Counted from the stretch's first letter, positions 1-8,655 are shown. The stretch: DNA of 39,061 nt from Edaphobacter sp. (GCA_025462645.1 JAOAPB010000044.1:1-39061), one strand, 5' to 3'. Numbers and translations: made by a program. Notes: generated by a model not told the origin, from the letters alone.

Positions 1-773
1 CACGAATGGTTAACAGGTTGGACCTCTGGATCATGACAGAAGCGCCGGTTCAAACCATCGACGGAACGCGCCGGGTCGGCGGTCGTATTCAAAGTGAAGA
101 ACGACGGTTTCACGCCGAGCTTGTAAAGCTCCTGCAGAAGTTGTTTCGTACCCATATCGCCGCAGCCCAAAGGCATTTCGCGATTCGTGCCCTTGAGCGA
201 ACTTCAGTCGTGCAGACTCAGGGCCATCACTCTGTCTTTCAGCTGCGTCATGGCTTGAGGGGGATCGATTCCGCCCTGCAGCCAGTTGCCAACATCTACT
301 TGCACGCCCATTTGATTGCTCAGCCCTTGCAACTCCGCAAGAGCGGGTTTTGGATCGCCTCTGCTCTCTATCGCGAAGTTGATTTCAAATTCATTTGCAA
401 GCTTATCGATCGCCGGCAGGGAGGGAGGCACCACTGTGGAAACGATCATCTCGACGCCCATTGCCTTCGCGAACTCGAAAACCTTCCGGCGGGTGGCATT
501 ATCCGGCCCAAGCGTATCGACGCGATAGGCCAAGATCTGTACATGAAACTTGCGCAGCCGGTTCTTCACGACAGTCAAGTCGGCAGGTGTCAAATTGTAA
601 TCTAGGTTCTTGCGGATCTCCGGGCTCACCCATTGAGTGTTTTGAGCTCTCCACGTATGCCAATTTCCAAATCGTCGATCCTGATCGCAGCCTCCGACAG
701 GCACGCCCACTTTCCAGTTCAGGAACTGTCCAAGTTCGACGATGGTGGGCACACGCCACAGGGATCGGCACAC
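1..773 (-). pseudogene. Sugar phosphate isomerase/epimerase (xylose-isomerase-like TIM barrel), interrupted by a nonsense codon
   Basis: The leftward frame encodes a TIM-barrel epimerase of the IolE/xylose-isomerase-like superfamily, with segments such as VFEFAKAMGVEMIVSTVVP and VDVGNWLQGGIDPPQAM followed by MALSLHD. After LHD the frame meets TGA at 204-206, then continues without any shift as SSLKGTNREMPLGCGDMG and onward to the window edge. Relatives usually read LHDRSSL here, so CGA to TGA is the likely lesion. The C-terminus lies outside the window. The N-terminal start is uncertain: the first ATG of the frame is at 773, and no signal peptide is visible, although this subgroup in Acidobacteriota is often secreted. 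Family call is confident; the substrate is unknown. Confidence 0.72.
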
Positions 774-917
774 TGGGACGGGGGCCCGAGGCTTGAGCCA
801 CAGCCTTCCGTGGTCTCATGGTCGTGCCAGTTTGCCGGAAGGGATGTGGCGTTTCCGATTCTTCTTTATCAAGTTCCTATTTTGTATAGGTGTCAGATAG
901 AGGCACTGTCAAGCAGA

Positions 918-941
918 ATTATCTTATGCTGATAAGATAAT
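918..941. promoter_or_regulatory. Perfect inverted repeat, possible operator
   Basis: ATTATCTTAT (918-927), loop GCTG, ATAAGATAAT (932-941): ten perfectly paired bases each side in a locally AT-rich stretch (about 880-1010). It lies roughly 145 bases upstream of the leftward isomerase pseudogene and downstream of the recombinase remnant. No T-run follows on either strand, so a protein-binding operator or a site linked to the recombinase is more likely than a terminator. Function is inferred. Confidence 0.45.
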
Positions 942-1073
942 AACTATATAATGCAAGTAGTCACGCGTGTCTCTATATAGAATTCGAGTAACGTCTTCCT
1001 AATACTGAGTCTTGCGTCAGTTTGTACCCAACGGAGAAGTAGCTAAATAGGGTCGCCGTCAGAAAACGGATTA

Positions 1074-1310
1074 TTAAGTAAGTTCGGCCTGTGTTGTCGG
1101 TCTCGGCATAGATATTGGTGGTGTCGAGCGAGACGTGCCCCAGCCATGCGCGGTGTCGATGTCTACTCCGGCACGAGGCAGGTACGTTGCAGTAGTGTGA
1201 TGGATGGTGTGCGGGCCGATCTTCTTCTTTGCATCTCGGGCACGGAGGTTGCCGCAGCTCGTCCACGGCGAGTAACGGAACACGCGCTCATTACCTCCAT
1301 GCCCATGCAT
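1074..1310 (-). pseudogene. Tyrosine recombinase (integrase) C-terminal remnant
   Basis: Two leftward frames together give a tyrosine-recombinase catalytic end: KKIGPHTIHHTTATYLPRAG in one, then WLGHVSLDTTNIYAET in the other, with the shift near 1146. The usual box is HTIRHTTA; here the catalytic arginine of the HxxR motif reads histidine. LGH and the Y of NIY (catalytic tyrosine region) are still visible. Only about 75 residues remain; the N-terminal part is missing. The fragment lies antisense to the truncated VOC gene and may mark the insertion that cut it. Confidence 0.72.
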
Positions 1311-1526
1311 CCCTCATTGATGAGCCCCGATCACGGGACACCCGGCAACGGGCTCCTGTTGTTCTTCCGTGTCGATGATTTCGACCTGGCGCTTCAAAGG
1401 GCACGCTCTCTCGTCACTCGGCTCGAAGAGGAGCCACCCGTGAATCCGAACACTCAAACCAAGGAGTTCTCGCTCCGAGATCTATACGGATATTACGTTA
1501 CGATCAGTGCACTCTCTGCGGCCTGA
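1299..1526 (+). pseudogene. VOC/glyoxalase family protein, C-terminal fragment
   Basis: The last 75 or so residues of this frame match the end of a glyoxalase/bleomycin-resistance (VOC) protein: GHGTPGNG-type start of the segment, LLFFRVDDFDLALQRARSL, and FSLRDLYGYYVTISAL near the stop. Relatives usually have DPDGYYV where this has DLYGYYV, losing an aspartate of the conserved turn. Everything upstream in the same frame is antisense to the recombinase remnant and is not VOC. A truncated gene is therefore more likely than a short functional one. Confidence 0.6.
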
Positions 1527-1904
1527 CAAGGCGCTGCAGCTGCCAAGCGCTGGCCGGGCTTCATGGGGCAGCGCCGCCAGATCTCGCTCCCCTCGCCGTG
1601 CGGCTCTTGCCGTCTGATCACCCTTTCCAATAAGGAAGGTCATCGCGGAGTTTCGATTATTCTGATCGTGTCACGGGCAACCCTGAAGTAATCCCAAGGT
1701 AAGGATTGCCGACCACTCGAGCTAAAAAGCTATTTGCACAAGATCCGTCGCTTCTTACGTAAGGTCAGGCGTAATCAACCGTGTCCTTCATGAAGAAAAT
1801 TTCCGGTATCATACTCCAATAGGACATTTTGCTTGCCTATTTGGCTCAACTCTCAAAAGTCTTATTTTGAGTGGCCGTTATTATCATCGTCCAGGGTGGG
1901 GTAG
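1527..1904. other. Gap between VOC fragment and PQQ dehydrogenase
   Basis: No gene recognised. The last 150 bases are AT-richer and presumably carry the promoter of the downstream dehydrogenase. A purine-rich GGGTGGGG stretch a few bases before the ATG at 1905 can serve as ribosome binding site. Confidence 0.4.
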
Positions 1905-3920
1905 ATGCAAATACAGTGCGGGACATTGAAAGCGGCGCTGTTGAGTGGCTTTCTGACGCTTCTGTCGGCAGGCGAGGTTCAAGGCCAGAATTCTCCAACG
2001 GCAAAGACGGCATCGGAGTCGCAGACCGCAGGCCGTCAAGTCTTCGCAACACGATGTGCTTCTTGCCATGGGACCACCGCAAATGGAGGCGAGTTCGCAC
2101 CCTCGATTGTGGACCGCGTACCGCTGCGCACGGACGACGAACTTGCAAGGTTACTGCATGATGGCCTGTCGTCGGGCATGCCGGCTTTTCCAGACATCAT
2201 AGATCAAGAGCGTACAAACCTGATCGGCTTCCTGCGAACCCTACAGCCGTCTCACGGGGCGGCCATGGCAAGCGCCTCAGTGAGGCTACAGGATGGAAAG
2301 ATGCTTCAAGGTATCGCCCTGAACCGCTCAGCAAGCGATATGCAACTCCTGGGGAATGACCATAAGCTTTATCTTCTGCGAAAAATAAGCTCTGGTCAGT
2401 ACAGGGCTGTAACCTCGCAGTCAGATTGGCCGAGCTACAACGGGCAGACTGTCGGCAGCCGTTACAGCGCACTGAAGCAAATAACAAATACTAATGCTTC
2501 TCAATTACAGGCAAAGTGGATCTTTACCTTGCGAAACACGAGGGAAGTTCAGTCGACCCCAATTGTCGTCGATGGAGTGATGTATGTAACCTCTGCCAAC
2601 GAGTGCTACGCGCTCGATGCAGGCAGCGGCCGTCAGATATGGCATTATCAGCGCACGCGCACGCGAGGTGTCACCGGAGTGGCTGCAGGAGGCGCGAACC
2701 GGGGCGCGGCGGTCGCTGGCGATAAAGTATTTATGGTCACCGATAATGCTCCCCTGATCGCGCTTAACCGAATCACTGGAGCGCTCGTGTGGGAGACCGA
2801 GATAATTGACTGGCATGACAATTACAACGCCACCGGTGCACCACTTGTGGTTGGCAAAATTGTGATCTCCGGCATCGCTGGCGGAGATGAGGGCGCGCGG
2901 GGCTTTGTGGCGGCATACGATCAATCGTCCGGCAAGGAGGTATGGCGTTTCTGGACAGTGCCGAAACGTGGTGAACCAGGTTCGGAAACTTGGCAAGGAA
3001 CAGGAATTGATCATCCGAGTGGTGCGACTTGGATGACGGGGACCTATGACAAGGATCTGAACATCCTTTACTGGCCTGTCGGCAATCCCGGCCCAGACCT
3101 GATCGGAGACGATCGGGCTGGCGATAACCTCTATACCGACTCAATCGTGGCGCTCGATCCAGAGACTGGCAAGTTGAAGTGGTACTTCCAGTTCACCCCA
3201 CATGACGTGCATGACTTCGACGCCATGGCGCCGCCGTCGCTGATCGATGCATTGTGGGAAGGTAAGCCGCGCAAGCTGATGGTTCAGGCCAATCGTAACG
3301 GCTTCTTCTACGTGCTGGACCGCACCAATGGCAAATTTTTGTTGGGACGCCCCTATACCAGTAAGCTGACCTGGGCAACAGGCCTTACTCCCGAAGGCCG
3401 CCCAATTATCGTTCCGGGACACGAACCTACGCATGAAGGGGCACTGATCTGCCCATGGCTAAACGGTGCGTCAAACTGGTATTCGGCCTCCTACAATCCG
3501 CTTACCTCGCTCTACTACGTCCAGACCAACGATAAGTGTGGCATTTACACACGTACCGATATGCAGTATCAACAGGGCCGCGGCTTCATGGGAGGCTCAT
3601 TCAGTTCCGATCCAGCTGACCCGGGACGACGTGTCTTGCGTGCATTCGATATCCATACAGGTAAGCCAGTGTGGGAACTTCCCCAGACAGGCTCTGGAGA
3701 TACTTTTGGCGGTGTGCTCAGCACAGCCGGCAACGTAGTTCTATACGGAGCAGACGACGACTCTTTTTCAGCTGCAGACGCAAAGACAGGCAAGTCACTT
3801 TGGAGGTTCCAGACCAGCCAGCCGCCGCATGCCTCGCCGATGACTTATTTGTTCGACAACAAACAATACGTTGCTGTCGCAACCGGTTCCGACATAATCG
3901 CGTTCGGCCTGCCGAACTAG
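1905..3920 (+). CDS. Secreted PQQ-dependent alcohol dehydrogenase-type beta-propeller with N-terminal cytochrome c domain
   Basis: Intact, 671 residues. A signal peptide spans about 1-28. A c-type cytochrome domain follows, with haem site CASCH at 51-55 and a likely axial methionine at 92 (SSGMPAF). From about 170 the protein is an eight-bladed PQQ propeller: tryptophan-docking blades (LDAGSGRQIWHY, LDPETGKLKWYFQFTPHD, DIHTGKPVWEL) and the active-site region GNPGPDLIGDDRAGDNL. Family members oxidise alcohols or aldehydes in the periplasm and pass electrons through the haem. The usual order in quinohaemoprotein dehydrogenases is haem at the C-terminus; here it is N-terminal, as in several acidobacterial homologues. 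I do not see the vicinal Cys-Cys disulfide of methanol and ethanol dehydrogenases, so the substrate and catalytic competence are uncertain. No partner gene is adjacent; it stands alone among remnants. Confidence 0.85.
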   Translation: MQIQCGTLKAALLSGFLTLLSAGEVQGQNSPTAKTASESQTAGRQVFATRCASCHGTTANGGEFAPSIVDRVPLRTDDELARLLHDGLSSGMPAFPDIIDQERTNLIGFLRTLQPSHGAAMASASVRLQDGKMLQGIALNRSASDMQLLGNDHKLYLLRKISSGQYRAVTSQSDWPSYNGQTVGSRYSALKQITNTNASQLQAKWIFTLRNTREVQSTPIVVDGVMYVTSANECYALDAGSGRQIWHYQRTRTRGVTGVAAGGANRGAAVAGDKVFMVTDNAPLIALNRITGALVWETEIIDWHDNYNATGAPLVVGKIVISGIAGGDEGARGFVAAYDQSSGKEVWRFWTVPKRGEPGSETWQGTGIDHPSGATWMTGTYDKDLNILYWPVGNPGPDLIGDDRAGDNLYTDSIVALDPETGKLKWYFQFTPHDVHDFDAMAPPSLIDALWEGKPRKLMVQANRNGFFYVLDRTNGKFLLGRPYTSKLTWATGLTPEGRPIIVPGHEPTHEGALICPWLNGASNWYSASYNPLTSLYYVQTNDKCGIYTRTDMQYQQGRGFMGGSFSSDPADPGRRVLRAFDIHTGKPVWELPQTGSGDTFGGVLSTAGNVVLYGADDDSFSAADAKTGKSLWRFQTSQPPHASPMTYLFDNKQYVAVATGSDIIAFGLPN

Positions 3921-3958
3921 CAGCCACCCCAAAATATATTTGGAAGCCAACCTCTCTA

Positions 3959-4266
3959 GTGTCCTGAGTCGTTAGTTCGTTCACAATATTTTGCGAGCGA
4001 GTTGAGGATATCGTCGGCGGATTTGTCCAGAGGAAGGGTTTTGGCTGAGCGTTGTGATGGTCAAGGTACTGGCGGATCGAGGCTTTCCAGTTGCTGGGTA
4101 GAGCGGAAGCTGACTCAACGAATCTGCTTCTCGGTGAGCGCGGCGAAGAAGCGTTCCACTTGGTTCAGCCAGCTTGCCGAGGTGGGTGTGAAGTGGAAAT
4201 GGAAGCGCGGGTGGCGCACCATCCAGCGTTGGATGGCGGCGGCCTTTGTGGGTGGCATAGAAAATT
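3959..4266 (-). mobile_element. IS630-family transposase C-terminal remnant
   Basis: Leftward translation gives YATHKAAAIQRWMVRHPRF, FHFTPTSASWLNQVERFF and ALTEKQIR, the DDE region and C-terminus of an IS630 transposase, then a stop where arginine is expected, a disturbed stretch, and KSADDILNSLAKYCERTN in the terminal part ending SGH. The N-terminal two thirds of the transposase is missing: the fragment begins just after the expected DN of the second catalytic aspartate. It abuts the end of the neighbouring oxidoreductase gene within about ten bases. Not functional. Confidence 0.8.
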
Positions 4267-4274
4267 ATTTGACA

Positions 4275-5273
4275 TCAGGCCGGCTTCTCATGGAAGCCTC
4301 TAGTGCTCTTGGGGTACACGAGGCCGATCGCAACTCGGGCATCATCGAGGATGCTCATCATCTGACGCGACATGTCGTGTGAGATGATTGGACTCTCTGT
4401 GCGGCTGCTGCGTAGGAGATCGCAGAAGTGATTAACTTCATAATTGAACCCGGTGGATTCAAAGGGCTCATCAAGTTCTACAGTGCGTCCATCGACGTAC
4501 CGGATGGTCGCATGGACAGGATTCCACCACTTGCTCGGGAGAGCGACATTTCCTAATGGCCCGGCGAGTAAAGCGTCGCCCTCGCCGTGGAGCCCAAGAC
4601 CGCAATAAAGCTGGGCTATCCCGTTGAGGTGCCTGGTTTGTAGTGTGGCAAACGTGTCGATGCCCGTTGGGCCTATTTGGCCGAAGGTCTGGACTCGTTC
4701 TACAGGGCCGAGCCAGTCGAGCGCGAGGAAGGCTTCATAAGGGCCAATGCCGAGGAGGCTGCCGCCACCCCAATCCAGGTTGTAGATCGGATGGTTCAGT
4801 GGAATATTGGCGATGGAGGACCCCGCACGGACGAAGCCAACTTGTCCGATTGGATCCTGCTCAAGATGTTCCCGCAGCCTGCGGTAGAGAGGGAAGAATG
4901 GTGGCTTCATTGCTTCCATGAAGAGCAGGCCGCGTATACTCGCGGCGACCAAAACCTCCTCCAACTGCTGTCCATTCAGCATGGACGGCTTCTCACAGAG
5001 CACATGCTTTCCGGCTGTGAGGGCCGCTAAGGCATAGGCCTGATGACTGTCGGGGTGAGTGGCAATGTACACGGCGTCGACAGGACCGCTCAACATCTGC
5101 TCGAGTGTGCAAGTGGTCGCTCCGCCGAAGTGCGCAGCAAATGCCTCGGCCGCCTCTCGCTTCCGCATCCATACAGAGGTGAGCTTTGCTCCAGTTACAT
5201 GCTTAAGTCCGGCCGCAAAGCGCTTTGCGGCATCGCCTCCACCGATCACACCCCACGTCACCACTTCAGGCAT
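4275..5273 (-). CDS. Gfo/Idh/MocA family NAD(P)-dependent oxidoreductase
   Basis: Intact, 332 residues from the ATG at 5273. That start is preferred over the ATG at 5309 because AGGGGGCGGG precedes it directly and the Rossmann strand begins right after it. The nucleotide-binding fold has GVIGGGDAAKRF near residue 10, the second conserved block is VYIATHPDSH, and the family motif LCEKPSMLN carries the usual catalytic-region lysine. EAMKPPFFPLYRRL resembles the dihydrodiol-dehydrogenase-like branch. The C-terminal half is the mixed alpha/beta substrate domain (GGGSLLGIGPYEAFLALDW). Substrates in this family are sugars, inositols or diols; the one here is unknown. It is flanked by IS630 and ChrA/integrase scraps, so no operon context helps. 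Confidence 0.88.
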   Translation of the reverse strand: MPEVVTWGVIGGGDAAKRFAAGLKHVTGAKLTSVWMRKREAAEAFAAHFGGATTCTLEQMLSGPVDAVYIATHPDSHQAYALAALTAGKHVLCEKPSMLNGQQLEEVLVAASIRGLLFMEAMKPPFFPLYRRLREHLEQDPIGQVGFVRAGSSIANIPLNHPIYNLDWGGGSLLGIGPYEAFLALDWLGPVERVQTFGQIGPTGIDTFATLQTRHLNGIAQLYCGLGLHGEGDALLAGPLGNVALPSKWWNPVHATIRYVDGRTVELDEPFESTGFNYEVNHFCDLLRSSRTESPIISHDMSRQMMSILDDARVAIGLVYPKSTRGFHEKPA

Positions 5274-5363
5274 CCCGCCCCCTATTCGCCGACTATTTTT
5301 CCGGCACATTTGTATTCTGTAGCATGCGGTCCGGACCAGATTGGCTGCGCCTCGCCGGCCATT

Positions 5364-5507
5364 TCATAATCCCAAATTGTCGTTCACCGCAATTGCGATC
5401 TCCTGATCCGATCCCAGGTAGCGCTCCGTGGTCTTTATCGACGAGTGCCCGAGCAAGAATTTGATCTGCTCCAGATCACCACCATTCTTCCTGCAGGGTT
5501 TGACACA
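5364..5507 (-). pseudogene. Tyrosine recombinase extreme C-terminus (second integrase scrap)
   Basis: RKNGGDLEQIKFLLGHSS and IKTTERYLGSDQEIAIAV ending NDNLGL are the catalytic LGH-tyrosine end of a phage/IS-type integrase. It is fused in frame behind a chromate-transporter N-terminus, so the continuous frame at 5364-5654 is a chimera. The segment before the LGH box is absent. It is a different family member from the remnant at 1074. Confidence 0.75.
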
Positions 5508-5654
5508 GGTGAACGTCTCCTGATCTACCCATTTCCGCTGATCAATGAGTTCCGTTTGCAGCACCGCGACGGTAGCACTTCCCCCGCCAAGAGTCCAATT
5601 GCCGTACCGAAGGAACACAGCGCCGAGTTGATGGAGTGAAGGCCGAGCCATCAT
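5508..5654 (-). pseudogene. Chromate transporter (ChrA-like) N-terminal fragment
   Basis: About 48 residues: LHQLGAVFLRYGNWTLGGGS followed by ATVAVLQTELIDQRKWVDQE. This matches the first membrane segment and following loop of CHR-family transporters (FLRxG, FGG/GGGS, then E/D-xx-RRxW). The rest of the transporter is missing; reading continues into integrase sequence at about 5507. The two parts recombined or were joined by deletion. Confidence 0.6.
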
Positions 5655-6240
5655 CCAATTTTACCGATGTGTTCTCAAATCTTAGGCTCGTTGTTCAATG
5701 AGATTTAGCGATTCGGGCCGGGGAAGCCGAAGACCATTCCTCTGTTTCTTTGGGCATCTCTGTGAGATGAACCTTAGTTACGAGATATCTGGAGAATCGT
5801 AGGCGCTTGTCTGCTGGTCGGTTGGGTAACTCTCATCGCGAAGTTCTGAATGAGGAATGTTCCTCCCCAGCATCATTTGCCGGATGGGTATCCTTCGGCT
5901 GAGACAGCAGCAAGAACAAATTGCCATCAGGTGGGGCGAATCGCATATGGGAGCCAAGCGCGCATAAACGAAGATTATTGCAAGGATGCTCCACTTGCAG
6001 AAAAACCCGTATTTCGGATCGCATAAAGGTATTGCGATCGCCTTTCTAAAGGCGATAGGTTGCCGCAACAAACCTAAACGTACGATTTTGGACTTTTGGT
6101 GTGGTGACCCCTTATCAAGAACAGTAAATAACGAAGTCGCCGCTTTCGACAGGGCATTGAATCTATTTGAAGATAGAAAGGAATTGGTGCGGCTCGGATT
6201 GTCAGCTCTTGAGGTCATCAGTCTACGCTAAAGCTCATCT
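5655..6240. other. Stretch without a recognisable gene
   Basis: Short frames exist on both strands (for example 5986-6231 rightward, 81 codons, and 5833-6024 leftward), but none shows a domain, a clear ribosome site or support from a neighbour. Base composition falls towards AT from about 5780, in step with the decayed operon that follows. I make no gene call. Confidence 0.4.
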
Positions 6241-6800
6241 TCATTCCGATTCGTCTGGAAATTCGACGTAGGTATTCGCGTTAGAGAATAAAGCCTTAAT
6301 CACCTCAGTTAGCCGCTTGTATTCAAATCCAATAGGAGGAGGATCTGAAACCAATCTTCGAGCAAAGCTACCAAATCGCTTGGCACGTTCCTTTTCGTGT
6401 TCATCCTGTTGCTTCGAATACGGCTTTGGCGTGTTCGACACCCGGCCGTTTCGGTCAATGTTTACGTAGAGTGCATCTTGCTTCTTCCTATCGAACGCGC
6501 CTCTCGCCAAAGCCTGCGTGTCCGAATCGAAGCTCAGATCGTCGAGGTAGCCCCACCTATCTTCCCATTTCCCAATCTTCTCGTGTCTAAAGAGATTGAG
6601 TGCGCTGATCACTTCCGAAGTGAAGTCGCGTTGTTGCAGGAAGGGGGTGGTTGGCCACTCTTGTATGCCGCCAACCATTCCTCGTGTTGCGCCATCCCCT
6701 CATTTTCTGTAAGTTCCAAGAAATCAATCAAGATTCCCATCAAGTACTTGCAGGTTTGATCTTTCAGAGCTCGCTGAATGTATTGAGTCCAAGGAATCAT
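6241..6800 (-). pseudogene. Hypothetical protein, third gene of a decayed operon, frameshifted
   Basis: Two leftward frames join naturally near 6640: MIPWTQYIQRALKDQTCKYL and ENEGMAQHEEWLAAYKSGQP in the first, then FLQQRDFTSEVISALNLFRH and onward to the stop at 6241 in the second. Joined, they give about 185 acidic, soluble residues with no membrane segment or family I recognise. It overlaps the end of the SMC-like ATPase upstream and has the same low GC. Its position suggests an accessory subunit encoded behind an SMC-type ATPase. The start at 6800 is a guess. Confidence 0.45.
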
Positions 6801-7204
6801 CTTTAGCCGAACCATCCAGATCTGTGCCGAGATCGAATCGCTTTCCATTCTCTTTGAGACTGCTCCGGAGCCGGCGGCAAAGAATATCAGCGAGAGCTCC
6901 GTCTTCTACCGCAATGATGATCTGTCTCCCGCTTCTCCGAACGGTGGAGAGCACTTCTACTAAGTTTAACGCCCGATAGTCGTCGACATGCTGCACAGGA
7001 TCGTCAAACAAAGGGTTTCGAGTCTACACCAGGGACGTGAAGGATGAAGGGCGAGAAGAAACGCTAGCCCAGCGGCACGCCTTTGGCCGCTACTGAACAA
7101 GAACTGCGGGTTCTTGCCATCTCCCACAGAGAAATTGAGCGACGCGCGAACCTGGCCCGCGATGTCGGCCTCAATCTCACGCCAAGTCTGCATCGGGCCG
7201 AAGC
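6724..7204 (-). pseudogene. SMC/Rad50-like ATPase, C-terminal ABC half, frameshifted
   Basis: One frame reads MQTWREIEADIAGQVRASLN then FLFSSGQRRAAGLAFLLALH; FSSGQ is the ABC signature. One base is missing near 7012, and the other frame continues LFDDPVQHVDDYRALNLVEV, with LFDDP as Walker B and the DPVQHVDD D-loop, then GRQIIIAVEDGALADILCRR. The coiled coil and the Walker A half are absent: the sequence upstream of about 7204 belongs to a different gene. Such ATPases occur in DNA repair and in anti-phage systems. Here the gene cannot make an ATPase. Confidence 0.7.
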
Positions 7205-7518
7205 TTTCGAGAGATCAGAACGGGTTGCTATACTGCACGCCGTCAGTTTTATCGTCCTCTCGAGATCTTCCTCAATCCACCCTATTTGACGTATTTCGTG
7301 CGCGTCCCCGGAGCTCCGCAAAGCAGGACACAATATACGTTCCATGCTTTATCCCCTGCAGCCCTGAACTTCGTTGCCTGCGCTCGTAGGAAGATCTGTT
7401 CTGCAGCCTTCCAATTGCGGATCATATCTCCGGGTGTATCGAAAATGTTGACGAAGCCTAGGAGCGAGTCGTCTTCGAACGAAACCACAGTGTTGTTGCC
7501 AAGTTGGGTCAGCCTTGA
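7205..7518 (-). pseudogene. Fragment resembling an ABC-three-component-type middle component
   Basis: Leftward frames give LLGFVNIFDTPGDMIRNWKA and DKAWNVYCVLLCGAP, then after a shift near 7308 HEIRQIGWIEEDLERTIKLT followed by ACSIATRSDLSKA. The pattern (short protein that ends with an IEEDL...R-K stretch and sits just before an SMC-like ATPase) resembles middle components of ABC-three-component defence systems. That assignment is from memory of the family and is tentative. The C-terminal end is lost where ATPase sequence begins, and the N-terminal end is cut by the porin fragment on the other strand at 7520. Confidence 0.35.
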
Positions 7519-7519
7519 G

Positions 7520-7765
7520 AATCCGGGCGATCCGTACAAAACTTGGGACGCCTCCGTCGCCGCCGACTACATGCCCAGCCAGTACTTCACCTACCGGCTC
7601 GAGTACAACCATCGCGCGGCGAATGTGCCTTACTTCAGTGGCCCCGGCGGCGTTACGCCTCCTGGCAGTAATACCGGAGCTCCGGGATCTGTCGTTCCAG
7701 GCTGGAGTTCCGACCTTCGCAACAGCGAGAATCGGATAACTGGCGCCTTCCTAGTGAAGTCCTAA
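7520..7765 (+). pseudogene. Outer-membrane beta-barrel protein (porin-like), C-terminal fragment
   Basis: About 80 residues: KTWDASVAADYMPSQYFTYR, LEYNHRAANVPYFSGPGG and RNSENRITGAFLVKS before the stop. Alternating polar and aromatic residues are typical of outer-membrane strands, and the wording resembles acidobacterial porins of the OmpL/DUF1597-like type. Relatives end in an aromatic residue (LVKF); this one ends in serine. The frame upstream of 7520 is antisense to the fragment on the opposite strand and is not porin. Promoter and N-terminus are lost. Confidence 0.55.
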
Positions 7766-7951
7766 ACCGAATGACTGGCGACGGCGCATGCACTGTTGCC
7801 AACCACACTTCCTTCCGCTAGATAGGAATTCGTAAAGGCTCGCTGTGCGGTCGAGGTGCTGAGGCCGTAGCACCTACCTTGCCTTGCTTCTCCATCCTAA
7901 GTGCTCGGGGCTTCTTTGCAGGAACGTGCTTTCCCTTTTTGTCCGATGTAG

Positions 7952-8655
7952 ATGACATTCATGCGCACACGCTCCGTGAAATCGCTGTCACAAGTTTTCA
8001 GAAGAATGCTGCTGCTTGTAACTCTCAGCGTCCTGAGCGGGACTTTGATTATGACCGCCGACGCGCAGTCGCATAATGTTGACGGCACCTTCTTGGTAGA
8101 TGCCAGAGTAAACGGATACCGGCCATTCTAATGCTCGACACTGGTGCGGACATTCTTTCCTTGATCGGGGTGACTAGCCGGAATTCCAACACGTTGTGCT
8201 TCGGTCTTTTGAACCTCGACACCACACGCGCCGTCTGCCAGCAGCAGAGCCGGATTTCGCGCAGCGACCAGGTCTTCGCCCAGCTGCAGTTGCCAATATT
8301 CAGAAGCCTTACTCGTCGGACAAAACCGAGATTATGCTCGTACATAACCTTGACATTCAATCCATTCACACGATCTAAAGGTGATGATGGATGATCTAAC
8401 AGCAAGTTCCGTCGCTCTTGGTGTCCACATCGATGGTGCTTTGGGAAATGATTTACTCCGCAAATATACGGTCACGCTTGATTATTCTGCGGGGTCCGTT
8501 ACGTTCGACCGTACATCCATGGTGCATCACGGCATTCCCATCAAGTTGGGTAGAATAGAAGATCGATATATCGCTCACTTGAACTTCGATGGGGTCCCGT
8601 GATGCTTCTGCTTGACACAGGCACAAACTTCAGCGCTCTTTCACAAAGTGGATGA
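7952..8655 (+). pseudogene. Secreted retropepsin-like aspartyl protease with two DTG sites, broken
   Basis: A signal peptide (SQVFRRMLLLVTLSVLSGTL, ending ADAQS) is followed by VDGTFLVDARVNGYRPF and a stop. Two extra bases separate that from MLDTGADILSLIG in the next frame, the first Asp-Thr-Gly site. After further disturbance the first frame returns with DGALGNDLLRKYTVTLDYSA (the usual GxLGxDFL block), and finally VMLLLDTGTNFSALS, a second DTG, before a stop. Two DTG sites in one chain are the pattern of bilobal acidobacterial aspartyl proteases. At least two frame changes and a terminal stop make it a pseudogene. Confidence 0.62.

Noticed and set aside
5986..6231. Rightward 81-codon frame as a small gene
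   Set aside because: No ribosome site, domain or neighbour support; the opposite strand is open over the same span, so chance is likely.
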